Shown: positions 17,806 through 26,580 of the stretch, piece after piece
Numbering within the stretch: position 1 is the stretch's first letter
Layout: each line of letters starts with the position of its first letter
From: an uncultured Alphaproteobacteria bacterium
GTDB lineage: Bacteria > Pseudomonadota > Alphaproteobacteria > Rs-D84
DNA: 64,000 nt
Assembly: GCA_946188105.1 (NCBI GenBank)
Contig: CAMHTQ010000003.1
Span: 102,028-166,027 of the forward strand
Direction of reading: 5' to 3'
Position numbers and translations under genes: made by a program
The notes under the pieces: model-generated
The model's database searches: none
What the model was told of the DNA's origin: nothing
The model's input: only the letters and a program-made list of their open reading frames with translations

Positions 17806-18654
17806 TTATATTTTAAAATTTGTGTTTGCTGAAAAAGAATGGATACTGGTTCCGACGGGTCTGATTGGTATTGGATTTATGTTTATTGCACCAGCAACCG
17901 CATCCAAACCATCATCGTGTCCAATTCCGCCAATTGGCGACCAACCCAACATTTCAGACATAAATGTGGTTTGTTGAATACGAACATGGGCAAATAAATG
18001 CCCCGAACCTAACAACGATTCAAAAGTGTTTAAAATTCTGGTTTCTTTTTTTGTATTATTTGTAATTTTCTGAACAATGATTCCACCACCACGATTTGCG
18101 ATTTTGTCGCCCAATATTTCTGGCAAAGCATTTCCTAAACCATTTGTTTCTACGGCAATTCTGTGTAAATTATATCGGTTCAGGAAATCCAAAACTAAAT
18201 CGCATTGAACCATCAATGGTTGCGGACATTCGTTTGGAATTACCATATACTGTAAATCATGTAAAAATATTGTATGAGATTTATCATCCCGAAATATCAA
18301 TGCACATACACTGGAATCTGTATTTTTATGTCCCAGCGATGGATCCCAATATATTGCCGCCCCAGTTATATTCCAATCACCCAGTTTTGCCAAAACAGGA
18401 TTAAATTCATAATCGTATAAATTTATCATACCTGGATCCAATCGCACCTTTTCCAAAGGTGTGAATTCCAACATCATTTGCGACATAAAATGGTGTTCCC
18501 CGACAGTATTTCTGAGTTCATTTATCTTGTTCGACGGGAACATTTCGGGCCATGCGGATGTTCCGTCTGGGTTTAATATCGGTAATAAAAATTTTTTATA
18601 TCCATGTAAAAAAGGAATTGAAAATTTAAATTTTTGATTTACTATAACTGACAT
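17806..18654 (-). CDS. Terminase large subunit, C-terminal nuclease half (split gene)
   Basis: 282 residues from the ATG at 18654. It starts just before a region (FLHGYKKFLLPIL...GTSAWPEMFP) that in complete podovirus terminases follows the ATPase domain. The RNase-H-like nuclease is present: AAIYWDPSLG, AVETNGLGN and GHDDGLDAVAG give the acidic residues. No Walker motifs are present; they are on the separate ORF at 21991-22593. The start overlaps the dnaB start on the other strand, and a GGGAG ribosome site lies inside dnaB. It could act as a separate subunit or be a remnant. Confidence 0.85.
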   Translation of the reverse strand: MSVIVNQKFKFSIPFLHGYKKFLLPILNPDGTSAWPEMFPSNKINELRNTVGEHHFMSQMMLEFTPLEKVRLDPGMINLYDYEFNPVLAKLGDWNITGAAIYWDPSLGHKNTDSSVCALIFRDDKSHTIFLHDLQYMVIPNECPQPLMVQCDLVLDFLNRYNLHRIAVETNGLGNALPEILGDKIANRGGGIIVQKITNNTKKETRILNTFESLLGSGHLFAHVRIQQTTFMSEMLGWSPIGGIGHDDGLDAVAGAININPIPIRPVGTSIHSFSANTNFKI

Positions 18655-20218
18655 GGACTTTACTCCCAAAACTTTACCTACGAATTTAGAAGCCGAACAA
18701 GCGGTGTTGGCGGCTGTGCTGATGAATAATCGCGCATTGGAACGGGTATCTGATTTTTTAAAACCCGAACATTTCTTTCACCCTGCCCACCAAGAAATTT
18801 ATAAATTGGCTTTGCGTATGTCTTCGGATTCCCGTGAATTTGATGTAATTACAATCAAAAACTATTTACAACAACAGGGAATTTTAGATTCGGTTGGTGG
18901 TATTGATTATTTAACAGAATTATCTTCTGCGGGATCTACGGTTGTTAATGTCGAACAATATGGTCGTATCGTTTATGATAATGCATTAAGACGCCAACTG
19001 ATTGGTATCGGTCAATCTATTATGGATAATGCGTATATCGAAGATTTAAACAATCCTGTATCCCAACAATTAGAATCCGCAGAAAAACAATTATTTGAAA
19101 TGTCTTTGACTGGGGTTTCTGAACACGAACCTGTTAGTATTGGTTCCGCATTGCAAAGCACACTGGAAGAGGCACAAATCGCATACCAGGCCGATGGTAA
19201 ATTGTCTGGTTTAACCACAGGACTTACCGCATTGGATAAATCTATTAGCGGATTACACCATTCTGATTTGATTATTATCGCTGGTCGTCCTGCAATGGGA
19301 AAAACAACATTGGCAATGAATATCGCATTCAATGCCGCCAGCGCTATTTTGTCAGGACATGCAAACCCAAAATACAAGGGTGCCGTTATATTCTTTTCAT
19401 TAGAAATGTCTGCATCCCAGTTGGCCGCACGTGTTTTGGCGTCCCAAACCAAGATACCGGCATCATCTATGCGTGAAGGTTCATTGACCGATGAAGAGTT
19501 TGTAAAAATGACCCAATATTCCAAGGCCATTGCTCAAACCCCATTGGTGATTGATGACACCGCAGGTATGTCCATACCAATGATGCGTACCCGCGCCAGA
19601 CGTTTGGCTCGTAAATACGGTGGTTTGGCATTGATTGTTATCGATTATTTGCAGTTGATGATGTCGCCTGGCGGAAATCACAGGGAAAATCGTGTACAAG
19701 AATTGTCTGAAATTACCCGTGGACTTAAAATGTTGGCCAAGGAATTGGATGTTCCAGTTGTTGCCCTGTCCCAGTTGTCTCGTGCGGTTGAAATGCGTGA
19801 TGATAAACGACCACAGTTAGCCGACTTGCGTGAATCTGGTTCTATTGAGCAGGATGCTGATATTGTTATGTTCACGTACCGTGAAGAATATTATCTGGAC
19901 GGTCGTGATCCATCACAACGCACATCGAATAATGCATCCCAGAACACGATTGAAACATGGCAAAAACGTTTGGAACGTGCCAGAGGCAAGGCCGATGTTA
20001 TCATCGGCAAAAACCGTCATGGACGTCCTGAAACCATTCACTTATCTTTCTTGGGCGATTACTGTCTGTTTGACAATTTAGACGAAATGGCGGCCAGAAA
20101 TGCGGCACCATTACCCGGTGATTTTGGCATTAACACCAATGTACCACCAACACCGACACCCGCTGAATCTGGCGGCGAGCCTGGGGTTGACCTGTCTGAA
20201 GTACCTGATGATTTTTAA
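18653..20218 (+). CDS. dnaB: Replicative DNA helicase DnaB
   Basis: 521 residues. The N-terminal helical domain (LEAEQAVLAAVLMNNRAL), linker and RecA-type domain with Walker A GRPAMGKTT, DYLQLM, and QLSRAVE...RPQLADLRESGSIEQDADIV are all present. It unwinds DNA at the replication fork. Length and motifs are those of a chromosomal DnaB. No ribosome site precedes the ATG. TATAAC at 18643-18648 would start transcription close to 18653, so a leaderless mRNA is possible. Its promoter must lie inside the antisense terminase half. Confidence 0.95.
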   Translation: MDFTPKTLPTNLEAEQAVLAAVLMNNRALERVSDFLKPEHFFHPAHQEIYKLALRMSSDSREFDVITIKNYLQQQGILDSVGGIDYLTELSSAGSTVVNVEQYGRIVYDNALRRQLIGIGQSIMDNAYIEDLNNPVSQQLESAEKQLFEMSLTGVSEHEPVSIGSALQSTLEEAQIAYQADGKLSGLTTGLTALDKSISGLHHSDLIIIAGRPAMGKTTLAMNIAFNAASAILSGHANPKYKGAVIFFSLEMSASQLAARVLASQTKIPASSMREGSLTDEEFVKMTQYSKAIAQTPLVIDDTAGMSIPMMRTRARRLARKYGGLALIVIDYLQLMMSPGGNHRENRVQELSEITRGLKMLAKELDVPVVALSQLSRAVEMRDDKRPQLADLRESGSIEQDADIVMFTYREEYYLDGRDPSQRTSNNASQNTIETWQKRLERARGKADVIIGKNRHGRPETIHLSFLGDYCLFDNLDEMAARNAAPLPGDFGINTNVPPTPTPAESGGEPGVDLSEVPDDF

Positions 20219-20242
20219 TTTTTATGTTTATGCAGATTTTAC

Positions 20243-20271
20243 TTGCCAAATATTTAAAAATTGACTAAACT
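20243..20271 (+). promoter_or_regulatory. Promoter of the XRE regulator gene
   Basis: -35 TTGCCA and -10 TAAACT with a 17-base spacer, 29 bases before the ATG at 20300. Confidence 0.6.
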
Positions 20272-20279
20272 TTTGTCAA
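20261..20279. promoter_or_regulatory. Inverted repeat over the -10, putative operator
   Basis: TTGAC and GTCAA arms separated by nine bases surround the -10 of the XRE gene promoter. The position would allow autorepression by the encoded regulator. Short arms make this suggestive only. Confidence 0.4.
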
Positions 20280-20299
20280 GTATTCAAGGAGTCCTATAT

Positions 20300-21307
20300 A
20301 TGGCACAAGAAGAAATCATTTTTCCTAATAATATCAGAACCATTCGTTTAAACAACGGGATGAAGATGACTGAATTGGCTCGCAGAACAGGTTTAAGTTT
20401 GTCTGCGGTGTCCAAAATTGAAAAAGGTGTTAGACGTTTGAACCAAAAACAATTGTTGAATATCTGCAATATTTTGGGTTGCAAATTGTCCGATATCTTT
20501 ATCAAAGAATCTGATGCTGTGGCTGATAAATGGCAAACCGAAATCAAACGTCGTTTGAATGATAATGAACATGGTGGTTTAAAGGTATTTGGTTCTGGAT
20601 TGCGCAAGATTCGTCAATTAAAGGGTAAAACCATTGCCCAGGCCGCAAAAGATGCTGGCATGACATTGTCTGTATATCACAAGATTGAAATAGGACAACG
20701 TGAAATTTATAAAAACGAAGTTGAACCATTGGCTAAATCTTTTGCTTTATCAGCCAATGAAATGTTTGATAAAATCGCTAATCTTTATAAATCTGGCGAA
20801 TTGACAAAACAAATCAACAAGGTCAAAGAACGTGTTAAATCTGTTTTGATTCCTGATAGTCCTATATCTGGAATTGATATGCACGATGGTTTGTATGGTG
20901 CTAAATTGTATGACAGTGCGCGCAGAAAATTGGTTCCTGTGTTCGGTACACCTGCGGGACGTTCTATATCATTTAAAAAGAATGACAAGGTTATGATTGT
21001 CGCACCTGCATCATTAGAGGGTCGTAAATCAATTTATGCTGTTATTCCAAATTCAAAACGCACTGGTGGATTTATCCCTGAAAAGTCATATGTGTTCATA
21101 GATGCACTGCAACCTGCCAAGGCCGGTGATTTGGCATTGTGTATGGATGCTGACTTTACTGCTTTGGGTCCAGATGATACAATTGATGCACAAATTGTTT
21201 CTGTTCACAGTGATAGCAAGGGCAAATTGTACGGAACATTGGTTGATCCACAAGAAAAAGTTTTTGCAAAAACTATGCACAGGGTTGTTTTAATTCTGAC
21301 CGAATAA
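20300..21307 (+). CDS. XRE-family regulator with two HTH domains and an S24-like C-terminus
   Basis: 335 residues from the ATG at 20300 behind AAGGAG. HTH 1 covers about residues 8-62 (MTELARRTGLSLSAVSKIEKG) and HTH 2 about 100-155 (IAQAAKDAGMTLSVYHKIEIG). The last 90 residues resemble the LexA/CI peptidase-type fold (FIPEKSYVFID...KAGDLALC), but I do not see a clear Ser-Lys catalytic pair. Probably a DNA-binding repressor. It lies between dnaB and an unknown gene, inside the terminase split. Confidence 0.8.
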   Translation: MAQEEIIFPNNIRTIRLNNGMKMTELARRTGLSLSAVSKIEKGVRRLNQKQLLNICNILGCKLSDIFIKESDAVADKWQTEIKRRLNDNEHGGLKVFGSGLRKIRQLKGKTIAQAAKDAGMTLSVYHKIEIGQREIYKNEVEPLAKSFALSANEMFDKIANLYKSGELTKQINKVKERVKSVLIPDSPISGIDMHDGLYGAKLYDSARRKLVPVFGTPAGRSISFKKNDKVMIVAPASLEGRKSIYAVIPNSKRTGGFIPEKSYVFIDALQPAKAGDLALCMDADFTALGPDDTIDAQIVSVHSDSKGKLYGTLVDPQEKVFAKTMHRVVLILTE

Positions 21308-21328
21308 TTTATATAACGGAGAGAGAAT

Positions 21329-21988
21329 ATGAAACAGAAAGCAAATCTGATTGCACAAAAGTTGGTGAACCTGTATCGCCAAGAACATGTGATTCTGGGC
21401 GGATGGGCTGTATTAAATCCTGTTTTTGTTCAAGAGGCCACTGATGATGTTTTAGATGTGATGGCGGATTTGCCAACTGGTAAGTTATTGGTTCAGCATA
21501 TTAAAAACCTGAAATCTGGTAAAACACCAATGGATTCTATTGATAGAAATCTGTTGCCGTATGGTGGTGCCATGGCAGAGAGTGCAATTGCAACACCTTT
21601 GTCAGACGAACAATGGAACGAATTGGTAAGTGCAGTAAATCAATTTACACCAAATCAACAAGGTTTGGAAAATCTGAAAAAATTAGATGTTATTAAAAAA
21701 TTTGGCGATGAATGGTTGGTTGGTATAAAAAACATTTTATCCGAACACCCTGATTTATCTGCACGTTGGAAGGTTGTTATGCAAACATGGCAAGCATATC
21801 ATTTGTGGGATATGGCAACCCAGATTGTATCCCAACCTTTGACTGAACGCATGCGCGCCCAGATTCAAGCGGATATGCCAGAATATGAAACATTTTTACC
21901 CATGTTCGATAAACCAGGGCAAGAATTGTTGGCCAAATTGCGTTCTTTTATGAACGACACAAAGCGTCCTCGTAAATCTGGAAATTAA
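21329..21988 (+). CDS. Conserved-looking protein of unknown function (219 aa)
   Basis: Behind a good ribosome site (GGAGAGAG) and 21 bases after the XRE gene, so probably in its operon. Soluble, mixed helical composition with no signal peptide or recognised motif. The stop is two bases from the convergent stop of the terminase ATPase half, leaving no room for a terminator. Confidence 0.65.
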   Translation: MKQKANLIAQKLVNLYRQEHVILGGWAVLNPVFVQEATDDVLDVMADLPTGKLLVQHIKNLKSGKTPMDSIDRNLLPYGGAMAESAIATPLSDEQWNELVSAVNQFTPNQQGLENLKKLDVIKKFGDEWLVGIKNILSEHPDLSARWKVVMQTWQAYHLWDMATQIVSQPLTERMRAQIQADMPEYETFLPMFDKPGQELLAKLRSFMNDTKRPRKSGN

Positions 21989-21990
21989 AT

Positions 21991-22593
21991 TTATTCTTCT
22001 TGGGTTCTGTATATCGTATCCATTGTATGCGGTGTGCCGATGTATATCATTGTGCCGTTTGGAGATAGTATAAAATCTAATTCTCGCAATCTTTCCCTTA
22101 ATGCCGCCCTTTTCTGTTGAGTGTTTGATGTATTTGGCACCTCGACATCATCACATATAATTAAATCTGCACGCATTCCTGTTATATTGCCGTGAATTCC
22201 CTGACATACCACAGACGGTTCGCGTATTCCAACCGGGCGATTTACTGTCAATTTATTCGATGCCCATTCTTTTTTTGATTCTGGAATTAAATCTGAACAC
22301 AACGGATGATTTTCAATTATGTTTTTTATATGCGAAACCATACGTGCTGCCAATGTCGTATGTGCAGATAAAACCAGTATTCTGGTTTCAGGATGCAGAT
22401 ATAAAACACATGCTGCAAAAATTCCAACTATGGTTGATTTGCCAGAATGCCGGAATGCCATCAACAAGCCTTTGTGATTCGGTGATTGCCATACATTATA
22501 CAGAAAATCTAACATTTTTTTGTGGTGGTCTGGGGTTTCATAACCCAGTATTTTATTCCAAGAATCTGCAAATTGATAAATTTGATTTATCAT
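21991..22593 (-). CDS. Terminase large subunit, N-terminal ATPase half (split gene)
   Basis: 200 residues. Walker A-like FRHSGKST (47-54), ILVLSAHTT, Walker B LIICDDVEVPN and the coupling motif IYIGTPHT are intact. The protein then stops after only about ten residues, just where podovirus terminases continue into the nuclease domain. The matching nuclease half is at 17806-18654, 3.3 kb away beyond three plus-strand genes. The ATPase half would still be able to fold. Start is three bases after the upstream stop, so translation is probably coupled. Confidence 0.85.
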   Translation of the reverse strand: MINQIYQFADSWNKILGYETPDHHKKMLDFLYNVWQSPNHKGLLMAFRHSGKSTIVGIFAACVLYLHPETRILVLSAHTTLAARMVSHIKNIIENHPLCSDLIPESKKEWASNKLTVNRPVGIREPSVVCQGIHGNITGMRADLIICDDVEVPNTSNTQQKRAALRERLRELDFILSPNGTMIYIGTPHTMDTIYRTQEE

Positions 22594-22595
22594 TT

Positions 22596-22943
22596 TTATT
22601 TAACAATCTTGTCCAAACGCGACAACATATTTTTTAACAGGTTAACCTTTTTGGCTTTTGTATTTTTTAACTTTGTTAAATTTTTTTCTGCTTTTTCTTG
22701 GTATGGAGCCGCAGTTTCATCACGCAATCTTTTTAAAACTGCACCAGCCGAAGTACTGGAAGCATTCACACCACCTGCCCCGAAATTTGCACGTTGTTGT
22801 GATAATGCTTTTTTAATCAGATTCGTTTTTGTTTGTTCATCGTTTGCCATTTGTTGCAAAATTTGTTGTCTGGTATTATTTGCTGATTTTTTTGATTTCT
22901 GATAATTCAAAACATCAGTAACATCTGATACAAGTTGTCCCAT
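22596..22943 (-). CDS. Small helical phage-type protein (115 aa)
   Basis: Strong ribosome site (AAAGGAGA). Lys-, Gln- and Ala-rich helices with a glycine break (NFGAGGVNAS). It resembles the first part of podovirus internal virion proteins in composition and in its position after the tail nozzle gene. No family is clearly recognised. Confidence 0.5.
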   Translation of the reverse strand: MGQLVSDVTDVLNYQKSKKSANNTRQQILQQMANDEQTKTNLIKKALSQQRANFGAGGVNASSTSAGAVLKRLRDETAAPYQEKAEKNLTKLKNTKAKKVNLLKNMLSRLDKIVK

Positions 22944-22957
22944 ATTTTCTCCTTTTT

Positions 22958-24667
22958 TTATATTTCATATTGACCGTAAATTGTAACTGATAACACTGTG
23001 ATTGGCAGCGGAGCCGATCCACTGATAACCCATGGTGATTCTGATTCGTCCACCAAAGACCCCAGAAAATTCATTGATATGTCGCCTGAAAAACCACTGG
23101 ATGACGGGCTGTACACCTCATTTGGCAATTCTAGTCGCATATTATTTACCAAAATTTCTTTGGTTTCCCATAACCGTAAATTTATCTTTCTTAACCGCAA
23201 ATGTATTGGACGATGTCCTGAAAAAGACATTGGTAATCCCGCAGCATTGAATTCTATGTTATGAGTTCCAGAATCTTTTAATGCCGTATTTGAAAATTTA
23301 GCCATTTTATATGCACCATTATTTTCTAACACAACATACGTTTCGTTATCATTAACTGCGACTGATACAAATTTGCCGTACGATGTGTATTTTCCCCACG
23401 CAGAAATTCCCAATCCACTATTTTGATTCAATACCGCCATAGTTCCATCGTTATTTACAATGTATAATTGCTTTAATATTTTGTTATATGCAATGTCTGA
23501 TGGTTGATTTATCAAATGTTTTGAAAAAGGACATAAATCATCTGCATTATAATGTTCGCCCAATGTATCCAGCGATAATTTTCGAATTTCTTTTAATGTA
23601 CTGGATACAAAAACCGTCTCGCCTTCGATTTTTTGTGGTGGCAAACTGCATGATATTGCACTGCCGACACTGGTGTGTTGCATAATGTTTATACCAGACG
23701 GAGTTACAGGTTTATTCGTAATTGCCCATTCGCCACAAGATGTCAGAATTTGTAATTTATCGCTGCTTATCAAATTGCAAATTTGTTGACGTTCTTTGGA
23801 TAACAATGTTGTTATGATTGCCTCGTCGTCCAACCCAGAGCCAACATCAAAATTATGATAATCCCCAACATGCGACATCCAAATTCCACCAGGAATTGCA
23901 ACCGTTCCACCAAAAATCAATCTATCTTGGTGAAATGTAATTGCAAATGGCCATCCATGTCGTTTATCAAACGCACTTTCATACCAATCTGTAATGGGGT
24001 CTGACGGCAATGTATATTCTGTGGTACTGGTTGCATAAACAACAGTCGAGCTGACATATTCTATAATTTTCCATTGTTGATTATTAAAACAAACATATGT
24101 TTCTATGTTATTGCTGGTCCAATAATCTTGGGATGCAGTTAGTGTTGCAGACTTTACACCGTATGGTCCCGCAGATACAGCGATAGAAATACCATGCATA
24201 TCATCATATTTCATCAAAGGTATCTGGCAAATTGTCTCGGTTGTGTCATAAAAATTAAATTTTGATAATGCAAATGTTGTTTGGCTTGTCTTTTTCAAAA
24301 CATACGGACAGACATCTGGATGAACAAAAATAATTGTATCACCATAATTTGCAAATTGAATTTTAGACAGCATTGCTGATGACCATGGCGATACTAATGT
24401 ATCAACGACTGTATCATTTGAAAATATTTTTATCGTGTAATCAGAAAAAGCCAAAATATAATTTCCATAGATATTACACGCAAATATACGGGTTTTGCCG
24501 GTTAAATTTGCAACATCAACCATCCCCGGACGTTTTGTTAGTCCGCCCCCACCCAATACATCTATATTTTCCAACTGTGCCAATCCATGAACATTTTTTG
24601 TTAGATAAAATTCTGGGGATATTTCACCATTTGCAAAAGAATTTTGTGTATGTATAAATTCCGTCAT
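22958..24667 (-). CDS. Tail nozzle (tail tubular protein B-like)
   Basis: 569 residues. The start QNSFANGEISPEFYL...LENIDVLGGGGLTKRPGM is the characteristic opening of podovirus nozzle/stabilisation proteins, followed by a beta-propeller-like body (FHQDRLIFGGT...IWMSHVGDYHNF). It forms the tip of the short tail. Shorter than T7 gp12 (about 794 residues) but similar to prophage relatives. Ribosome site GGAGAA, 15 bases after the adaptor gene. Confidence 0.83.
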   Translation of the reverse strand: MTEFIHTQNSFANGEISPEFYLTKNVHGLAQLENIDVLGGGGLTKRPGMVDVANLTGKTRIFACNIYGNYILAFSDYTIKIFSNDTVVDTLVSPWSSAMLSKIQFANYGDTIIFVHPDVCPYVLKKTSQTTFALSKFNFYDTTETICQIPLMKYDDMHGISIAVSAGPYGVKSATLTASQDYWTSNNIETYVCFNNQQWKIIEYVSSTVVYATSTTEYTLPSDPITDWYESAFDKRHGWPFAITFHQDRLIFGGTVAIPGGIWMSHVGDYHNFDVGSGLDDEAIITTLLSKERQQICNLISSDKLQILTSCGEWAITNKPVTPSGINIMQHTSVGSAISCSLPPQKIEGETVFVSSTLKEIRKLSLDTLGEHYNADDLCPFSKHLINQPSDIAYNKILKQLYIVNNDGTMAVLNQNSGLGISAWGKYTSYGKFVSVAVNDNETYVVLENNGAYKMAKFSNTALKDSGTHNIEFNAAGLPMSFSGHRPIHLRLRKINLRLWETKEILVNNMRLELPNEVYSPSSSGFSGDISMNFLGSLVDESESPWVISGSAPLPITVLSVTIYGQYEI

Positions 24668-24682
24668 TTTATATTCTCCATA

Positions 24683-25201
24683 TTAAAATCTGGCATCTAT
24701 CAAAGAAAAGTTATTTACCCCAGCATTTATATCTGTGGTGGAATCTATGAATTTGGCTCTTTGAAATTCAGATTCGTATAAACTGATTAAAGTTCTTAGC
24801 ATTTGTTGATTACCGGTTAAAGGCATACAAAATTCCAATGCCAGTTTTGTTGCAGATAATGATACAAAATAACTTGGAAAATATTCCGAATCCATCCGCA
24901 CAATTCCCAGTATATTCATTGTATCCGAATCTGATATTATTTGATTGCCACAAATTTTACCCGGACAATGTAATATCCGTAATACATTAGATGGAATAAT
25001 ATATTCATCAGATTGATTTTTAATAATTGTTATTTTCTGGGTCGCAAAACGCCATGGATGTGATGATAACAAACCGTCAATCGTTGTATCGTATAAAGTT
25101 CTGGAAAGCTGGGCAGATGCGGTATCTGCGTTTAGCGAAACCAGTGGTTGTTCTCCTAATTTTAATAATGCCATAGAACATAAATCTTGTTTTGTAAGCA
25201 T
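24683..25201 (-). CDS. Tail adaptor (tail tubular protein A-like)
   Basis: 172 residues. CSMALLKLGEQPLVSLN...LYDTTIDGLLSSHPWRFATQ is the standard gp11-type start and the helical core follows. It joins the portal to the nozzle. Preceded by AAAGGGGG and, just upstream, by a strong terminator. Confidence 0.83.
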   Translation of the reverse strand: MLTKQDLCSMALLKLGEQPLVSLNADTASAQLSRTLYDTTIDGLLSSHPWRFATQKITIIKNQSDEYIIPSNVLRILHCPGKICGNQIISDSDTMNILGIVRMDSEYFPSYFVSLSATKLALEFCMPLTGNQQMLRTLISLYESEFQRAKFIDSTTDINAGVNNFSLIDARF

Positions 25202-25215
25202 ATTACCCCCTTTAT

Positions 25216-25246
25216 AAAAAAATGGTGGGACAATATTGTCCCACCA
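25216..25246 (-). terminator. Terminator between head and tail genes
   Basis: A 24-base perfect palindrome followed on the minus strand by T7. It sits between the decoration-type gene and the tail adaptor gene, the same place as the late terminator behind the capsid gene of T7. Confidence 0.85.
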
Positions 25247-25264
25247 AAATCAAAGCATTATGTT

Positions 25265-25495
25265 TTATGATAATGCAGCAACAGTTACAGCAGAAGATGA
25301 TACTGCTATCTTTTTGATAGATGTAGCATCAGATGCATTGATTATAATAATATCGTTTGTATTCATTAATGTCATAACATTATTAAAATAACCACTGGTA
25401 CTGATTGCTTCCATTGTTTCATTTGCTGCATAATGCCACAAAGTAAAACCATTTGCATACGCAATTACAGATAATTTTTTATTTTGAAATGCCAT
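25265..25495 (-). CDS. Small phage-type protein, possible head decoration (76 aa)
   Basis: KKLSVIAYANGFTLWHYAANET is a pattern typical of small proteins encoded directly after capsid genes in alphaproteobacterial prophages. The rest is beta-rich and Ser/Val-rich. Good ribosome site AAAAAGGAAAA. A decoration or capsid-stabilising role is inferred from position. Confidence 0.6.
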   Translation of the reverse strand: MAFQNKKLSVIAYANGFTLWHYAANETMEAISTSGYFNNVMTLMNTNDIIIINASDATSIKKIAVSSSAVTVAALS

Positions 25496-25531
25496 CTGTT
25501 TTTCCTTTTTGTTTGGTTAGTTTATAGAAAT

Positions 25532-26353
25532 TTATGCATTATCTTTGCATTTGATACGAACGATACCGTCTTGATCAATCAACACTGCCCCTTGGGACAT
25601 ACTGTTGCTGATAAAGTGTGCCGCACGTTCACCATGCCAAGTAATATCTGTTTTAACTTCTTGACCACATGCGTGTCCCAAAGAGGATGCATGATAAATA
25701 AAACAACTGCGTTGAGTTGTGCTGGCAAGTGGCAATCCATTGTATAAAACCCATGTAATGCCCAACCATTTTCTGGCCTCGTAGCCATTTACCATTGGTG
25801 TATCACCAACATATTCCGAAGAAACGAATTCTGTAATACCCAATAATTCTTTCCATTGATGAACACCAACCACAGCGAATCTGCGACCATCGTCTGGGAC
25901 ATCTTTTTCATTAAGTTTTTCAATAGCATTCAAAACCAATGTTTTGGTTAACCCTGTAGAAAAATCACCAACATATGATGTTGCGTTATTCATTGCATCA
26001 ACAATCAATTCATCTGTTTTGCGACCTAATGCATATGCACCAGCCGATGCAACAACACGACGTTCATCAATATTAGTTTTTAATTCATCCAAACTATCAA
26101 CCCAATCACCTGCATAATAATCTTGCAAAGTGCATTCCACAGGTTGATGATTCAAATTCATTACTGGCACAATACCATGACGTGATTTGGTACTGGCTGT
26201 GCCACGTCCAATTGTTTGAAAAGTTGTGGATTGTCCAACAACACCTGATTTACTACGAACCGTAGAACGTAATTTTGTGCCCATTTGTTGATATGCCAAA
26301 TGAACATCTGCCTCGAATTGTTTCACAAAAACTTGATCTATGGAAACAGACAT
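25532..26353 (-). CDS. Major capsid protein, podovirus type
   Basis: 273 residues. It has the HK97-like layout of small podovirus capsid proteins: an N-terminal arm (FVKQFEADVHLAYQQ), a CTLQDYYAGDWVDSLDE loop, a helix-rich middle and a C-terminal GIVRIKC strand. It lies between the scaffold and the tail adaptor genes as expected. No frameshift or stop is seen. Ribosome site AAAAGGAAT. Confidence 0.8.
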   Translation of the reverse strand: MSVSIDQVFVKQFEADVHLAYQQMGTKLRSTVRSKSGVVGQSTTFQTIGRGTASTKSRHGIVPVMNLNHQPVECTLQDYYAGDWVDSLDELKTNIDERRVVASAGAYALGRKTDELIVDAMNNATSYVGDFSTGLTKTLVLNAIEKLNEKDVPDDGRRFAVVGVHQWKELLGITEFVSSEYVGDTPMVNGYEARKWLGITWVLYNGLPLASTTQRSCFIYHASSLGHACGQEVKTDITWHGERAAHFISNSMSQGAVLIDQDGIVRIKCKDNA

Positions 26354-26375
26354 ATTTATTCCTTTTGTTATAAAT

Positions 26376-26398
26376 TAAAAAAGTGCAAAAGATTGCAC
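26376..26398 (-). terminator. Terminator-like hairpin in the capsid leader
   Basis: A six-pair hairpin (GTGCAA with TTGCAC) followed on the minus strand by T6, only about 25 bases before the capsid ATG. The upstream gene already has its own terminator at 26533-26559, so this one is in the capsid gene leader. Confidence 0.6.
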
Positions 26399-26492
26399 CG
26401 ACAACAATTTAATTTTTGTATTTATGATTATGCAAACAAATGTCTGCGTCATTTAACAAAACGCGGGGTCAAAATAGATTTTCCTGCAATAG

Positions 26493-26524
26493 TTTTAGTC
26501 AGACATATATTTATCTGACTAAAA
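26493..26524. promoter_or_regulatory. Long inverted repeat upstream of the capsid gene
   Basis: Perfect 11-base arms (TTTTAGTCAGA) with a 10-base AT spacer. It lacks a T run, so it looks like a binding site for a dimeric regulator rather than a terminator. It lies between the histone-like gene terminator and the capsid gene. Confidence 0.5.
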
Positions 26525-26532
26525 TTATTCAC

Positions 26533-26559
26533 AAAAAAACCCGCAATTTCTTGCGGGTT
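26533..26559 (-). terminator. Terminator of the histone-like gene
   Basis: Nine-pair hairpin (AACCCGCAA, loop of four) followed by T6-7 on the minus strand, 22 bases after the stop. Confidence 0.85.
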
Positions 26560-26580
26560 AAATAGATTCAAAAGAAAAAA

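Noticed and set aside
18653..20218. DnaB as a phage-encoded helicase belonging to the virion cluster
   Set aside because: Length and motifs are those of a chromosomal DnaB, it is on the opposite strand, and no other phage replication gene is present. I treat it as the host helicase.
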